A DNA stretch of 64,000 bases. Origin: Clostridiales bacterium UBA7568 (GTDB lineage: Bacteria; Bacillota; Clostridia; Oscillospirales; CAG-272). A model generated the notes under the pieces. The model was not told the DNA's origin, did no database searches, and saw nothing but the letters and a program-made list of their open reading frames with translations. Shown here one piece after another: positions 23,976-31,834 of the stretch (its first letter is position 1; the number at the start of each line of letters is the position of its first letter). A program made the translations under genes and the position numbers. The stretch lies in assembly GCA_002479075.1 (NCBI GenBank), contig DLLG01000004.1:563081-627080 (forward strand), in the 5' to 3' direction.

Positions 23976-24914
23976 TCAATGAAATTCCGGTATTTTTCCG
24001 CTTATTCTGTCGTCAAAGTATCTGCCGACTTCATAAATGAGGTGCAGGGCGGGGATCATCAGTTCCTGCGGCTTGAAAAGCTCGACTACCATATTTGCCG
24101 TCTCAAAGCTGAGGGCGCCGTTGTAGCCACAGTCCTTTACGCCCTTTATAAATCTTTCCCAACCGACAACGCCGATATATGGGCAGACGTGCGAATCCTG
24201 CGTGCAGCTTACGTCGTGAATATGGAAAGTAACAAGCCTGTCTCCGAGCTGTTCCATAGCAAACGCCGGATCGAGACCGAGAAGGTTTAGATGACCTATG
24301 TCAAGGCAGAAGCCAAAAAGCTTTTCGCCTGCGATCTCGTTGAGCTTGTCGATATAAATGCAAGCTTCGGGGATGTCTGTGCAGATTGCGGAATAGATTT
24401 TTTTCGTTATCCAGTCCTGTCCCCACATATTTTCAAGGCAACAGGTGACGCCGTATTTTTTCAGGCTCGGTATGAGGGCTTCGTACATCTCCATTGACCA
24501 CTCCCATTCCTCGCTGCGCTTTGAGGGGTATCTTGCGCTGCCGTTGAAGGCGGGGTGAACGACGAGTATTTTGCAACCGGCTCTTCCGCACATTTCAACA
24601 GATACCTTGAGTGCTTCAAGAATTGCCTTGTTTGCCTCAGGTTTGTCTTTTATATATGAGGGGAACGGCGCGTGGCATTGATGAATTTCGATTCCGTGCT
24701 TTTTGCTTGAAGCAATCATATCCTCGATAAACGCTTCCTTTTTGGCTTCGTCCGTGAAAATATCGGGAATTTTGCATTCGATCATATCATTATAGGAGCA
24801 GTAGCAATCGAAGTTGAAATCGACGCCGTCAAAGCCTGCCGCTTTGATTATTTCAAAGCCTTTGTCAATGCCGTATCTAGGCACCATAGGGTTTGTCTGA
24901 ACACAGATTTTCAT
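23976..24914 (-). CDS. Sugar phosphate isomerase/epimerase family TIM-barrel protein
   Basis: Protein of 312 residues of the xylose-isomerase-like (AP endonuclease 2) superfamily. Metal and active-site residues are seen in VDFNFD, HQCHAPF, LVVHPAF, CLENMWG (Glu), GFCLDIGHLNLLG (Asp, His), HIHDVS and LSFETANM (last Glu), in the usual strand order. Such enzymes isomerise or epimerise keto-sugars and inositol-type compounds; the substrate is unknown. The start at 24914 has a site AGGAGAGAAAAA. It follows the AraM-like dehydrogenase by 18 bases, so both come from the promoter near 26320, and the neighbouring GH78 genes point to sugar catabolism. Confidence 0.82.
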   Translation of the reverse strand: MKICVQTNPMVPRYGIDKGFEIIKAAGFDGVDFNFDCYCSYNDMIECKIPDIFTDEAKKEAFIEDMIASSKKHGIEIHQCHAPFPSYIKDKPEANKAILEALKVSVEMCGRAGCKILVVHPAFNGSARYPSKRSEEWEWSMEMYEALIPSLKKYGVTCCLENMWGQDWITKKIYSAICTDIPEACIYIDKLNEIAGEKLFGFCLDIGHLNLLGLDPAFAMEQLGDRLVTFHIHDVSCTQDSHVCPYIGVVGWERFIKGVKDCGYNGALSFETANMVVELFKPQELMIPALHLIYEVGRYFDDRISGKIPEFH

Positions 24915-24932
24915 TTTTTCTCTCCTTATGAC

Positions 24933-26279
24933 TTATTTTTTGATCGGAAAGAGCTTGTCGCAGACTTCGTCAAGCTCGCCGAGGTCCCAGAGAAGTCTTG
25001 AACCGATGTATTTGTCTCTTATATCCTTTGTGATGAGGAAGGCGTTTCTCTCTGCCTCTTTTGTTACGTTTATTTCTTCGACGGTTGTCGGCGCACCGGC
25101 AATCTTCAGCATCGCGGTTACGGCTTCGGAGGAGGGAAGCGTATCTATAACGGCGAGAATCTCATCCCATTTTTCAATTATAACGTCCAGACGCTTTGCG
25201 TGCGCTTCGACATCATATTTATGCTCCTTTGCCTCGTTTGCAACCATTGCGTCGGCACCCTTGCCGAGGTTTGCATAGAGGAATTTCTTCCATTCTTCAT
25301 AATTGAAATTCTTTGCGTACGCAAGGGCTTTTTCCTTGTTCGGCTTGATTTTCTTTATCTCCTCGTAAACGCGGAGAGAGTTTATCGTGCCTATGCCGCA
25401 CTGAATTCCGTGAAAATCAAACGGAGTGCCGAATTCAACGCCGCGCATATCCCAGACGTGAGAGAAGTAATGCTCCATTCCCGAAACGGGGCGTGAAACG
25501 AGCGCATAATTTGCGGCAATGCCTGAAAGAACCATACCCTCCATTATGGAGCTTATCGCTTCTTTATCGCGGCTCTGAACTCCGCCTATGTTCTTTACAA
25601 CCCTGTCCAGCGCTTCGATTATGAGTCCTGCAATTTCGTCGCAATAATATTCGCCGTTGATTATATGAGAAATGCGCCATTCGCATATGCTTATATATTT
25701 TGCAATCATATCGCCTATGCCGGACTGGATCATTCTCATCGGCGCTTTGCAGAGCACGTCGAGATCGCCTATTACAACATCGGGGCAATGACTGTCAACT
25801 GAGACCTTCAGATTGTCTCTGATGACGGACGAGGTTCCTGAACCGTAGCCGTCCATAGAGGGCGCCGTGCCGACTATGATCGACGGGATGTGCGCCGTTT
25901 CGGCAATGATCTTGCCGATGTCGTTTATAACGCCGCTGCCTATGCAGACGAGAAGATTGCAGGAGGCATCGTAATGCAGGAGAACTGAGCCGACGGCGTG
26001 TTCATCCGGCTCTATGCGTTCTTTGCCCACAACATAAAGTGAATAGGGAAGTCCGCTCTTTTTTATTTCGGCGATGACCTGCTCGCCTGCTGCTTCATAT
26101 GTGTTTCCGTCCGCAAGGACGAAAGCCTTTTTGCAGCCGTATTTTTCGAGCATTGCGGGAATGTTTGATATTGCGCCCGAAGAGATGAACACATCTTTTA
26201 TTTTTGCATCGTGATGACGACCGCATTTGCAGTCAAAGCTGCCGCGCTCAAGAAGCTCTGTTATTCTTTGCTTTTCCAT
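24933..26279 (-). CDS. AraM/EgsA-like sn-glycerol-1-phosphate dehydrogenase family protein
   Basis: Protein of 448 residues of the iron-containing-alcohol-dehydrogenase-like superfamily, G1PDH branch. NAD(P)-binding GSGVINDIGK and APSMDGYGSGTSSV are followed by metal ligands in GIGDMIAKY (Asp), SGMEHYFSHVWDM (His) and GTPFDFHGIQCGIG (His). Relatives make sn-glycerol-1-phosphate from dihydroxyacetone phosphate or, as AraM, sit in arabinose operons. Context with an epimerase and GH78 enzymes favours a role in sugar use, but lipid precursor synthesis cannot be excluded. The N-terminal CKCGRHH is a short Cys/His patch. RBS CGGAGGAAACG. Behind a promoter with a nearby inverted repeat. Confidence 0.82.
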   Translation of the reverse strand: MEKQRITELLERGSFDCKCGRHHDAKIKDVFISSGAISNIPAMLEKYGCKKAFVLADGNTYEAAGEQVIAEIKKSGLPYSLYVVGKERIEPDEHAVGSVLLHYDASCNLLVCIGSGVINDIGKIIAETAHIPSIIVGTAPSMDGYGSGTSSVIRDNLKVSVDSHCPDVVIGDLDVLCKAPMRMIQSGIGDMIAKYISICEWRISHIINGEYYCDEIAGLIIEALDRVVKNIGGVQSRDKEAISSIMEGMVLSGIAANYALVSRPVSGMEHYFSHVWDMRGVEFGTPFDFHGIQCGIGTINSLRVYEEIKKIKPNKEKALAYAKNFNYEEWKKFLYANLGKGADAMVANEAKEHKYDVEAHAKRLDVIIEKWDEILAVIDTLPSSEAVTAMLKIAGAPTTVEEINVTKEAERNAFLITKDIRDKYIGSRLLWDLGELDEVCDKLFPIKK

Positions 26280-26312
26280 TTTCGTTTCCTCCGTGGATTT
26301 TATATTCGCCTT

Positions 26313-26341
26313 ATTATATTACACCGGAAAGATTTTTTCAA
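26313..26341 (-). promoter_or_regulatory. Promoter of the AraM-like/epimerase operon
   Basis: Minus strand TTGAAA (26341-26336), 17 bases, TATAAT (26318-26313). Confidence 0.75.
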
Positions 26342-26343
26342 TA

Positions 26344-26357
26344 TGTTTGTGTAAACA
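26344..26357. promoter_or_regulatory. Candidate operator (TGTTT-GTGT-AAACA)
   Basis: A perfect 5-bp inverted repeat ending two bases before the -35 box of the AraM-like operon. It resembles, with mismatches, operators of LacI-type regulators. The regulator is not in the window. Confidence 0.4.
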
Positions 26358-26361
26358 AATA

Positions 26362-26390
26362 TAAAAAAGGCTCCCCAAAAGGGAGCCTTT
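26362..26390 (-). terminator. Terminator of gapA
   Basis: Minus strand AAAGGCTCCC-TTTTG-GGGAGCCTTT followed by TTTTA, 17 bases after the gapA stop. Confidence 0.88.
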
Positions 26391-26406
26391 CGTTTCGCTT
26401 GTGTGC

Positions 26407-27477
26407 TTAGTTGAGTTCTGCGAAATACTTGATTGTACGAACCATCTGGCTTGTATAGGAGTTTTCGTTGTCGTACCAAGAAACTACCTGAACCTGATAT
26501 GTGTCGTCGTCAATCTTTGAAACCATTGTCTGAGTTGCATCGAAGAGAGAACCGAATCTCATACCGATAACGTCTGAAGAGACGATAGGATCTTCGTTGT
26601 AACCGAAGGAAGCGGAAGAAGCAGCCTTCATAGCGGCGTTGATGCCGTCCTTTGTTACGTCCTTGCCCTTGACAACGGCTGTGAGGATTGTTGTGGATCC
26701 TGTCGGAACGGGAACTCTCTGTGCAGAGCCGATGAGCTTGCCGTTGAGCTCGGGGATAACGAGACCGATAGCCTTAGCTGCGCCTGTGGAGTTAGGAACG
26801 ATGTTTGCAGCGCCTGCTCTTGCTCTTCTGAGGTCGCCCTTTCTGTGAGGACCGTCAAGAATCATCTGGTCGCCCGTGTAAGCGTGGATAGTGCTCATAA
26901 TGCCGCTCTGGATGGGAGCGTAATCGTTGAGAGCCTTAGCCATAGGAGCGAGGCAGTTTGTTGTGCAGGAAGCAGCGGAAATAATTGTGTCCTCTTTTGT
27001 AAGAGTGCCTTCGTTTACGCTGAATACGATTGTGGGAAGGTCGTTGCCCGCGGGAGCGGAGATAACGACTTTCTTTGCGCCTGCGTCGATGTGAGCCTGG
27101 GATTTAGCCTTGGAGCAATAGAAGCCCGTGCATTCGAGAACTACGTCAACGTCGAGAGCCTTCCAGGGAAGGTCCTGAGCCTTGGGCATAGCGTAGATTG
27201 TGATTTCCTTGCCGTCTACCGTGATGGAGCCGGGAGTAACAACTGTCTTGCCGTCTTCAGCAAGAACGGGTTCCTTTGAAGAAATTGTGTGTGTGTTTTC
27301 GCCGAGTCTGCCGCAGTATCCGCCCTGAGCTGTGTCATACTTGAGAAGATGAGCGAGCATTGCGGGGCTTGTGAGGTCGTTGATGGCTACTATTTCGTAA
27401 CCCTCTGCACCGAACATCTGTCTGAATGCGAGACGACCGATTCTGCCGAAACCATTGATAGCAACTTTTACTGCCAT
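26407..27477 (-). CDS. gapA: Glyceraldehyde-3-phosphate dehydrogenase
   Basis: Class I GAPDH of 356 residues. The NAD-binding INGFGRIGRLAFRQM is at the N-terminus; catalytic Cys171 lies in AASCTTNCLAP and the catalytic His in STIHAYTGDQ; KGDLRRARAGAANIVPNSTGAAKAIG and WYDNENSYTSQMV complete the signature. It converts glyceraldehyde-3-phosphate to 1,3-bisphosphoglycerate in the cytoplasm. It is slightly longer than usual (about 335), with small insertions near ISSKEPVLAEDGKTVV and the region around residue 85. Monocistronic, with its own promoter and terminator; other lower-glycolysis genes (pgk, tpi) are not adjacent. Confidence 0.96.
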   Translation of the reverse strand: MAVKVAINGFGRIGRLAFRQMFGAEGYEIVAINDLTSPAMLAHLLKYDTAQGGYCGRLGENTHTISSKEPVLAEDGKTVVTPGSITVDGKEITIYAMPKAQDLPWKALDVDVVLECTGFYCSKAKSQAHIDAGAKKVVISAPAGNDLPTIVFSVNEGTLTKEDTIISAASCTTNCLAPMAKALNDYAPIQSGIMSTIHAYTGDQMILDGPHRKGDLRRARAGAANIVPNSTGAAKAIGLVIPELNGKLIGSAQRVPVPTGSTTILTAVVKGKDVTKDGINAAMKAASSASFGYNEDPIVSSDVIGMRFGSLFDATQTMVSKIDDDTYQVQVVSWYDNENSYTSQMVRTIKYFAELN

Positions 27478-27546
27478 AATAAAAATCCTCCGTGAAAATT
27501 TAGATTTTCTTGAAATTGCTGTGGAAATACCTTTCCATACACATCT

Positions 27547-27575
27547 ATTTTAACTTAAAGCCGCGCGTTTTACAA
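27547..27575 (-). promoter_or_regulatory. Promoter of gapA
   Basis: Minus strand TTGTAA (27575-27570), 17 bases, TAAAAT (27552-27547), about 70 bases before the start codon. No structured leader is evident. Confidence 0.65.
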
Positions 27576-27647
27576 TAGAAAAAAGAAAAATTTTTCAGGA
27601 TTTTTTAATCTTTACAAAGCGGACATACTTTCCGGACGCATTTTTGG

Positions 27648-27676
27648 CAATATTTTCGGCTGATCGGGCATATAAT
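27648..27676 (+). promoter_or_regulatory. Sigma-E-like promoter of the YlmC/YmxH gene
   Basis: CAATATT (27648-27654), 14 bases, CATATAAT (27669-27676). This fits the mother-cell sigma-E pattern (KMATATT, 14-15 bases, CATACAHT) at nearly all positions, while the -35 for a sigma-A reading (CAATAT) is poor. Confidence 0.5.
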
Positions 27677-27730
27677 ATACAAATGCAACATAGAAATTGA
27701 TGAAAAATAACATCGGTTCGGGAGGGGAAT

Positions 27731-28009
27731 ATGGGTTGCAGTATAAACAGCCTGAGAGATAAAGAGGTCATAAACGTCTGCGACGGGCGGCGGCTCGGCT
27801 ACGTTTTTGACGTTGAGATAAATATTGCGCAGGGAACCGTTATGGCGATAGTCGTCCTGTTCGACTGCCGCGTGTTCGGGTTCGGAAAGTGCGAGGAGCT
27901 TGTGATCCCCTGGGACAAGATACAGTGCTTCGGGGAGGACGCCGTGCTTGTCAGCGTCAGTCCAGAGCTCTACGAAAAATTCGCTTGCAGAAACAAAAAG
28001 AAGAAATAA
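27731..28009 (+). CDS. YlmC/YmxH family PRC-barrel sporulation protein
   Basis: Protein of 92 residues, nearly all one PRC-barrel domain: LRDKEVINVCDGRRLGYVFD begins it, and ELVIPWDKIQCFGEDAVLV closes it. The length and the LRxKEVINxxDGxRLG motif match the YlmC/YmxH family, which is confined to spore-formers and whose function is poorly known. The RBS is GGGAGGGG. The sigma-E-like promoter agrees with a mother-cell role. Single gene, convergent with the lipoprotein gene 16 bases further on, without a visible terminator. Confidence 0.85.
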   Translation: MGCSINSLRDKEVINVCDGRRLGYVFDVEINIAQGTVMAIVVLFDCRVFGFGKCEELVIPWDKIQCFGEDAVLVSVSPELYEKFACRNKKKK

Positions 28010-28024
28010 ATTTGTCTGCGAGGG

Positions 28025-29146
28025 TTAATAAACGCTGCGTATGCTGCCGTCGGGATTGTATTCGGTTTTCCTTATATAACTTTCGCCATAGTCTTTACCG
28101 GGGTATTCAAGCACGTAATCGAGCACACCGGCTTTGTAGTGACGCATAAATGTCTGAAATCCGTTTTCGTTGTATTCGTATTCGGAAGAGCTGCGTTCCG
28201 TGCCGGTTCCGTCATAATTTGTTTCTTTCGTTTTTTTGCCGTTTGAATTATATACGGACACGGTGTATGCGCTTACGTTTTTGCCGATATAGCTGTATGA
28301 CACGGAAGATTTGATCTTTTCGCCGGAATACTCTGTTGTGCTCCAAAGGACGCCTTCCCAGCTGTATCTGCTTTCTTTTCTTCCGTCTTCTGTGTATTCG
28401 ATTACGCAGTAATCTTTCAGCGTGCCGTCCGACAAAAGCTTGCTGCGGCGGATGACTCTGCCGCTTTCATCGTATTCATATATCAGGGAAGCGCCGGGAA
28501 TCGCTATGTCCTTCAGCAGCTTGCCGTTTTCGTCGTATTCATATTTATGATGATATGTTTCCTCGCCGGTAAGCGCATCATAACGGATTTCTTCGGTAAG
28601 AGTCGAATTATCCTCAACGCCCGTGCCGAGATATGCTCTGTACCGGGCTTTTTTGCCGTCAGAATCATATAGCGTTTCGGAAATTATATGTCCGGCTTCG
28701 TTGTATTCGAAGACCTTTGCTATATTCCCGTTTGCGGAATAGGCTGTGAACTTCTTCGGCGACTCACCGGATTTTCTGCCGGCATACTCCGCAACGCCGC
28801 TGAGCGCTCCGTTTTTGTCGTAGCTACTGGCTTTCAAAAGGAATCCTTTCTTGCTGTATTCATATACCGAATATTCCTTCATTACGCCATCGGTATCATA
28901 AAACGTTTCCTTTGTTTTCCGCCCGTATTCGTTATACTCGTACTCAAAATTTACGCTTCCGTCCGGTCTGTAATAAACGACCCTTTTCGCATTGCCGTTT
29001 TCGTAGCGTTCTTTTATTACGTGATCCGCGAATACATCCTTATATGTGCTTGTCGAAGTGCCGTTTGTGTTGCTCCCGCAAGCGGAAACAAAAATCACAG
29101 AGCAAACTGCGAGCATCGCAAGAAAAACAGTCAATAATCTTTTCAT
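28025..29146 (-). CDS. Lipoprotein with repeated RHS/YD-like beta segments
   Basis: Protein of 373 residues. A lipoprotein signal (MKRLLTVFLAMLAVC, lipobox VSAC with Cys23) is followed by about a dozen short repeats of the form YxxNGxxxxxxxYxxDGxxxxxxxY, such as YNEYGRKTKETFYDTDGVMK and YDENGKLLKDIAIPG. These resemble YD/RHS or MORN-like strands that build a beta-solenoid on the cell surface. No toxin domain follows, so it is not a full Rhs toxin. I chose ATG 29146 because AAAAGGAG precedes it. The role is unknown; surface attachment or substrate binding are options. Confidence 0.75.
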   Translation of the reverse strand: MKRLLTVFLAMLAVCSVIFVSACGSNTNGTSTSTYKDVFADHVIKERYENGNAKRVVYYRPDGSVNFEYEYNEYGRKTKETFYDTDGVMKEYSVYEYSKKGFLLKASSYDKNGALSGVAEYAGRKSGESPKKFTAYSANGNIAKVFEYNEAGHIISETLYDSDGKKARYRAYLGTGVEDNSTLTEEIRYDALTGEETYHHKYEYDENGKLLKDIAIPGASLIYEYDESGRVIRRSKLLSDGTLKDYCVIEYTEDGRKESRYSWEGVLWSTTEYSGEKIKSSVSYSYIGKNVSAYTVSVYNSNGKKTKETNYDGTGTERSSSEYEYNENGFQTFMRHYKAGVLDYVLEYPGKDYGESYIRKTEYNPDGSIRSVY

Positions 29147-29183
29147 ATCGGTTCTCCTTTTCTTAAATGGTTTTGCCGTGTTT

Positions 29184-29212
29184 ATTTTATCGTATTTTGC
29201 GGAAAAAGTCAA
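29184..29212 (-). promoter_or_regulatory. Promoter of the repeat lipoprotein gene
   Basis: Minus strand TTGACT (29212-29207), 17 bases, TAAAAT (29189-29184). Confidence 0.7.
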
Positions 29213-29292
29213 TACGGAGCGCGGTTTCCTTTTCAGAACTGCGTTTTGCGGAAAAACAGGAAAAAATATGTCGCAAAAAATGCAAAAAACTC

Positions 29293-29321
29293 TTGCAATG
29301 GGCGAAAATATATGATATAAT
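29293..29321 (+). promoter_or_regulatory. Promoter of rpsB-tsf
   Basis: TTGCAA (29293-29298), 17 bases, TGATATAAT with extended -10 (TATAAT at 29316-29321). Confidence 0.85.
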
Positions 29322-29324
29322 CAA

Positions 29325-29433
29325 TTGGTTTTTGGAAAAATGACAGCCAAAAGCCGATCTCACACACGAACGGCAAGCGTCGGTTGCCCGAAAGGGTGCG
29401 CTTCTGACTGCTTTTCGTGGTGGAAAAAACCAA
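29325..29433 (+). ncRNA. Structured rpsB leader
   Basis: TTGGTTTTT (29325-29333) and AAAAACCAA (29425-29433) form a 9-bp outer stem that closes a G+C-rich interior with at least one CCC-GAAA-GGG hairpin. It lies between the promoter and the rpsB ribosome binding site. Autoregulation by S2 is a plausible role; no match to a named RNA family was tested. Confidence 0.5.
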
Positions 29434-29453
29434 AATATAAAGGAGAAAGAAAA

Positions 29454-30179
29454 ATGTCAGTAATCACACTCAAACAGCTGCTTGAAGCAGGCGTACACTT
29501 CGGTCACTTTACAAGAAGATGGAACCCCAAAATGGCTGAGTACATCTTCACGGAGAGAAACGGTATTTATATCATCGACCTCCAAAAGAGCGTTGCGAAG
29601 CTCGAAGAAGCTTACAACTTTGTAAAGGAAACATCCGCAAACGGCGGGACACTCCTCTTCGTTGGTACGAAGAAGCAGGCTGCTGATGCTATCAAAGAAG
29701 AAGCAGAGCGTTGCGGAATGTACTATGTAAACACACGTTGGCTCGGCGGTATGCTCACAAACTACAAGACAATCCAGAAGAGCATCGCTCGTCTCGCTGC
29801 TCTTGAAAAGATGCAGGAAGACGGAACCTTCGCTCTCCTTCCCAAGAAGGAAGTTGCAGCTCTCACAAAAGAGATGGAAGATCTCGAAAGAAACATCGGC
29901 GGTATCAAGACTATGCCCGGACTTCCTTCCGCTGTATTCATAGTTGACCCCCGCAAGGAACACAACGCTGTTCTCGAAGCAAAGAAGCTCGGTATTCCGG
30001 TTGTTGCAATCGTTGACACAAACTGCGACCCCGACGACGCTGATTACGTTATCCCCGGAAACGACGACGCTATCCGCGCTATCAAGCTCATCTCTTCTGT
30101 TCTCGCGGACGCCGTTATCGAAGGCAAGCAGGGCGAACAGAACGCTCCCGCAGCAGAAGAAGCAACAGACGCTGAATAA
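29454..30179 (+). CDS. rpsB: 30S ribosomal protein S2
   Basis: S2 of 241 residues: begins MSVITLKQLLEAGVHFGHFT, then RWNPKMAEYIFTERNGIYII, RWLGGMLTNYKTIQKS and VFIVDPRKEHNAVLEA, all S2 signatures. It binds late to the small subunit, next to S1 where present. I chose ATG 29454, with AAGGAGAAAGAAAA before it; the open frame further upstream is the leader. Followed by tsf after 23 bases. The C-terminus (EQNAPAAEEATDAE) is an acidic tail of variable length in the family. Confidence 0.97.
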   Translation: MSVITLKQLLEAGVHFGHFTRRWNPKMAEYIFTERNGIYIIDLQKSVAKLEEAYNFVKETSANGGTLLFVGTKKQAADAIKEEAERCGMYYVNTRWLGGMLTNYKTIQKSIARLAALEKMQEDGTFALLPKKEVAALTKEMEDLERNIGGIKTMPGLPSAVFIVDPRKEHNAVLEAKKLGIPVVAIVDTNCDPDDADYVIPGNDDAIRAIKLISSVLADAVIEGKQGEQNAPAAEEATDAE

Positions 30180-30202
30180 TTAAAATTACGGAGGAATATA
30201 AA

Positions 30203-31135
30203 ATGGCAGTAACTATTACAGCCGCAATGGTCGGCGAGCTCAAAAACAAGACAGGCGCAGGACTTATGGACTGCAAGCGCGCTCTCGTTGAAACAAACGG
30301 AGATCAGGACGCGGCTATCGTTATCCTTCGTGAGAAGGGACTTGCGGCAGCAGCTAAAAAGGCTGACAGAATCGCAGCAGACGGCGTTGTTGACATTATG
30401 AAGGACGGCGACTCCGTTGCAATGGTTGAGGTCAACTCCGAGACAGACTTCGTTGCAAAGAACGAAAAGTTTGTTGAATTCGTTCGCGGCGTTCTCCGCA
30501 CAATCCTTGCAAATCGCCCCGCAAATATGGACGAGCTCAATGCCTGCAAGTTTGACGGCACGGAATACACCGTTGCAGACACAGTAAAAGAGCAGATTTC
30601 TATAATCAAAGAAAAGATCGACATCCGCCGCTTCGTTATAGTTGACGGACTCACAAGCACATATATTCACGGCAAGGGCAACACGGGCGTTATCGTTAAG
30701 TTTGAAGCTGACGACGCTGCAAAGAACAACCCCGGCTTTGCTGAATTCGCAAAGAACATCGCTCTCCAGGTCGGCGCTTATCCCACACCCTATCTTAACA
30801 AGGAATCCGTTCCCGCTTCCGTTCTCGCAGAAGAGCAGAAGATCGTTGAAGAGCAGATCAAAAACGACCCCAAGAACGCAAACAAGCCCGCAAACGTTAT
30901 CGAAAAGATGGCAATCGGCAAGCTCGGCAAGTTCTATGAGCAGAACTGCCTCCTTGAAATGGGCTACGTAAAAGACGATTCTATGTCTGTCGGCAAGTAT
31001 GTTGAGACAACGGCAAAGGCATTCGGCGGCAAGATCGCAGTTGTTGCTTTTGAGCGTTACGAAAAGGGCGAAGGCATCACAAAGAGAGAAGACAACCTCG
31101 ACGAAGAAGTTGCAAAGATGCTCGCAAAGAAATAA
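30203..31135 (+). CDS. tsf: Elongation factor Ts
   Basis: EF-Ts of 310 residues, the nucleotide-exchange factor for EF-Tu. The N-terminal UBA-like part has VGELKNKTGAGLMDCKRAL, followed by the TDFVAKNEKF motif that contacts EF-Tu, and two core subdomains to the end. Slightly longer than the usual 290 residues through the middle region KEKIDIRRFVIVDGL. CGGAGG precedes ATG 30203. rpsB-tsf is a conserved pair, but pyrH and frr, which often follow, are absent because a terminator comes directly after. Confidence 0.96.
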   Translation: MAVTITAAMVGELKNKTGAGLMDCKRALVETNGDQDAAIVILREKGLAAAAKKADRIAADGVVDIMKDGDSVAMVEVNSETDFVAKNEKFVEFVRGVLRTILANRPANMDELNACKFDGTEYTVADTVKEQISIIKEKIDIRRFVIVDGLTSTYIHGKGNTGVIVKFEADDAAKNNPGFAEFAKNIALQVGAYPTPYLNKESVPASVLAEEQKIVEEQIKNDPKNANKPANVIEKMAIGKLGKFYEQNCLLEMGYVKDDSMSVGKYVETTAKAFGGKIAVVAFERYEKGEGITKREDNLDEEVAKMLAKK

Positions 31136-31151
31136 GATAAAACCAAAATAT

Positions 31152-31182
31152 AAAAAGCGTGCTGTAAAAGGCACGCTTTTTT
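31152..31182 (+). terminator. Terminator of rpsB-tsf
   Basis: AAAAGCGTGC and GCACGCTTTT pair around TGTAAAAG, followed by TT. Confidence 0.9.
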
Positions 31183-31211
31183 GTATTTTCGGCAGATGAC
31201 GCGGGCAGCGG

Positions 31212-31241
31212 AAAAAAGAAAAACGCCCCGAAGGGCGTTTT
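31212..31241 (-). terminator. Terminator of ylxM-ffh-rpsP-khpA
   Basis: Minus strand AAAACGCCC-TTCG-GGGCGTTTT followed by TCTTTTTT, immediately after the khpA stop. Confidence 0.88.
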
Positions 31242-31244
31242 GCG

Positions 31245-31484
31245 TCATCTTATATCAACGACGATTTTCTTTCCTCCCGGAGCGGAGGACTTCATAATCT
31301 GGCGGATAGCCTGAGCTATCTTGCCGTGCTTTCCTATAACCTTGCCCATATCGTCCGGTGCGACGGAGAGCTCAAGGGAGATAGTATTTGCCGATGCGCT
31401 TTCCTTTTCCGTTACGCAGACCTTGTCCGGTTCGTCAACGATTGCGCGGGCGATGTTTGCAAGTGCTTCTTTGTAATCAATCAT
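31245..31484 (-). CDS. khpA: KH-domain RNA-binding protein KhpA (YlqC)
   Basis: Protein of 79 residues consisting of one KH domain with the RNA-binding loop VIGKHGKIAQAIRQIM. KhpA works with KhpB (Jag) in RNA binding and influences cell division and envelope growth in other Bacillota. I chose ATG 31484 with GGGGTG upstream; GTG 31493 would add three residues and overlaps that site. It follows rpsP by 15 bases, the standard rpsP-khpA pair. The rimM-trmD-rplS genes that usually come next are missing here, as the operon ends at a terminator. Confidence 0.92.
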   Translation of the reverse strand: MIDYKEALANIARAIVDEPDKVCVTEKESASANTISLELSVAPDDMGKVIGKHGKIAQAIRQIMKSSAPGGKKIVVDIR

Positions 31485-31499
31485 CGCGGGCACCCCGAA

Positions 31500-31745
31500 T
31501 TACTCGGTTATGCCGGCCTTTTTGAGAAGCGACTTAACTGTTTCTGTGGGCTGGGCGCCGTTCTTGACCCAAGTCTGAGCCTTTTCAACGTCAATCTTGA
31601 TATCAGCGGGGTTTGTTGTGGGATTGTAGTAGCCGAGCTCTTCGATAAATCTGCCGTCGCGGGGATAACGAGAGTCTGCAACAACTACGCGATAGAAGGG
31701 AGCTTTCTTTGCGCCCATTCTCTTGAGTCTGATTTTAACTGCCAT
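31500..31745 (-). CDS. rpsP: 30S ribosomal protein S16
   Basis: S16 of 81 residues: AVKIRLKRMGAKKAPFYRVV at the start and the ADSRYPRDGRFIEELGYYNP signature, both standard. S16 is needed for small-subunit assembly. TCGGAGGAAACCAAA lies before ATG 31745. The 89-base gap to ffh holds an A+T-rich stretch without a clear promoter, so it is probably transcribed from the ylxM promoter. Confidence 0.97.
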   Translation of the reverse strand: MAVKIRLKRMGAKKAPFYRVVVADSRYPRDGRFIEELGYYNPTTNPADIKIDVEKAQTWVKNGAQPTETVKSLLKKAGITE

Positions 31746-31834
31746 TTTGGTTTCCTCCGAAAAATATAATATTAAAAATTTTTTATAAAAATCATCGCAG
31801 GCGTTCTGCCGCCAATGAATTTATACTTGTTCAA

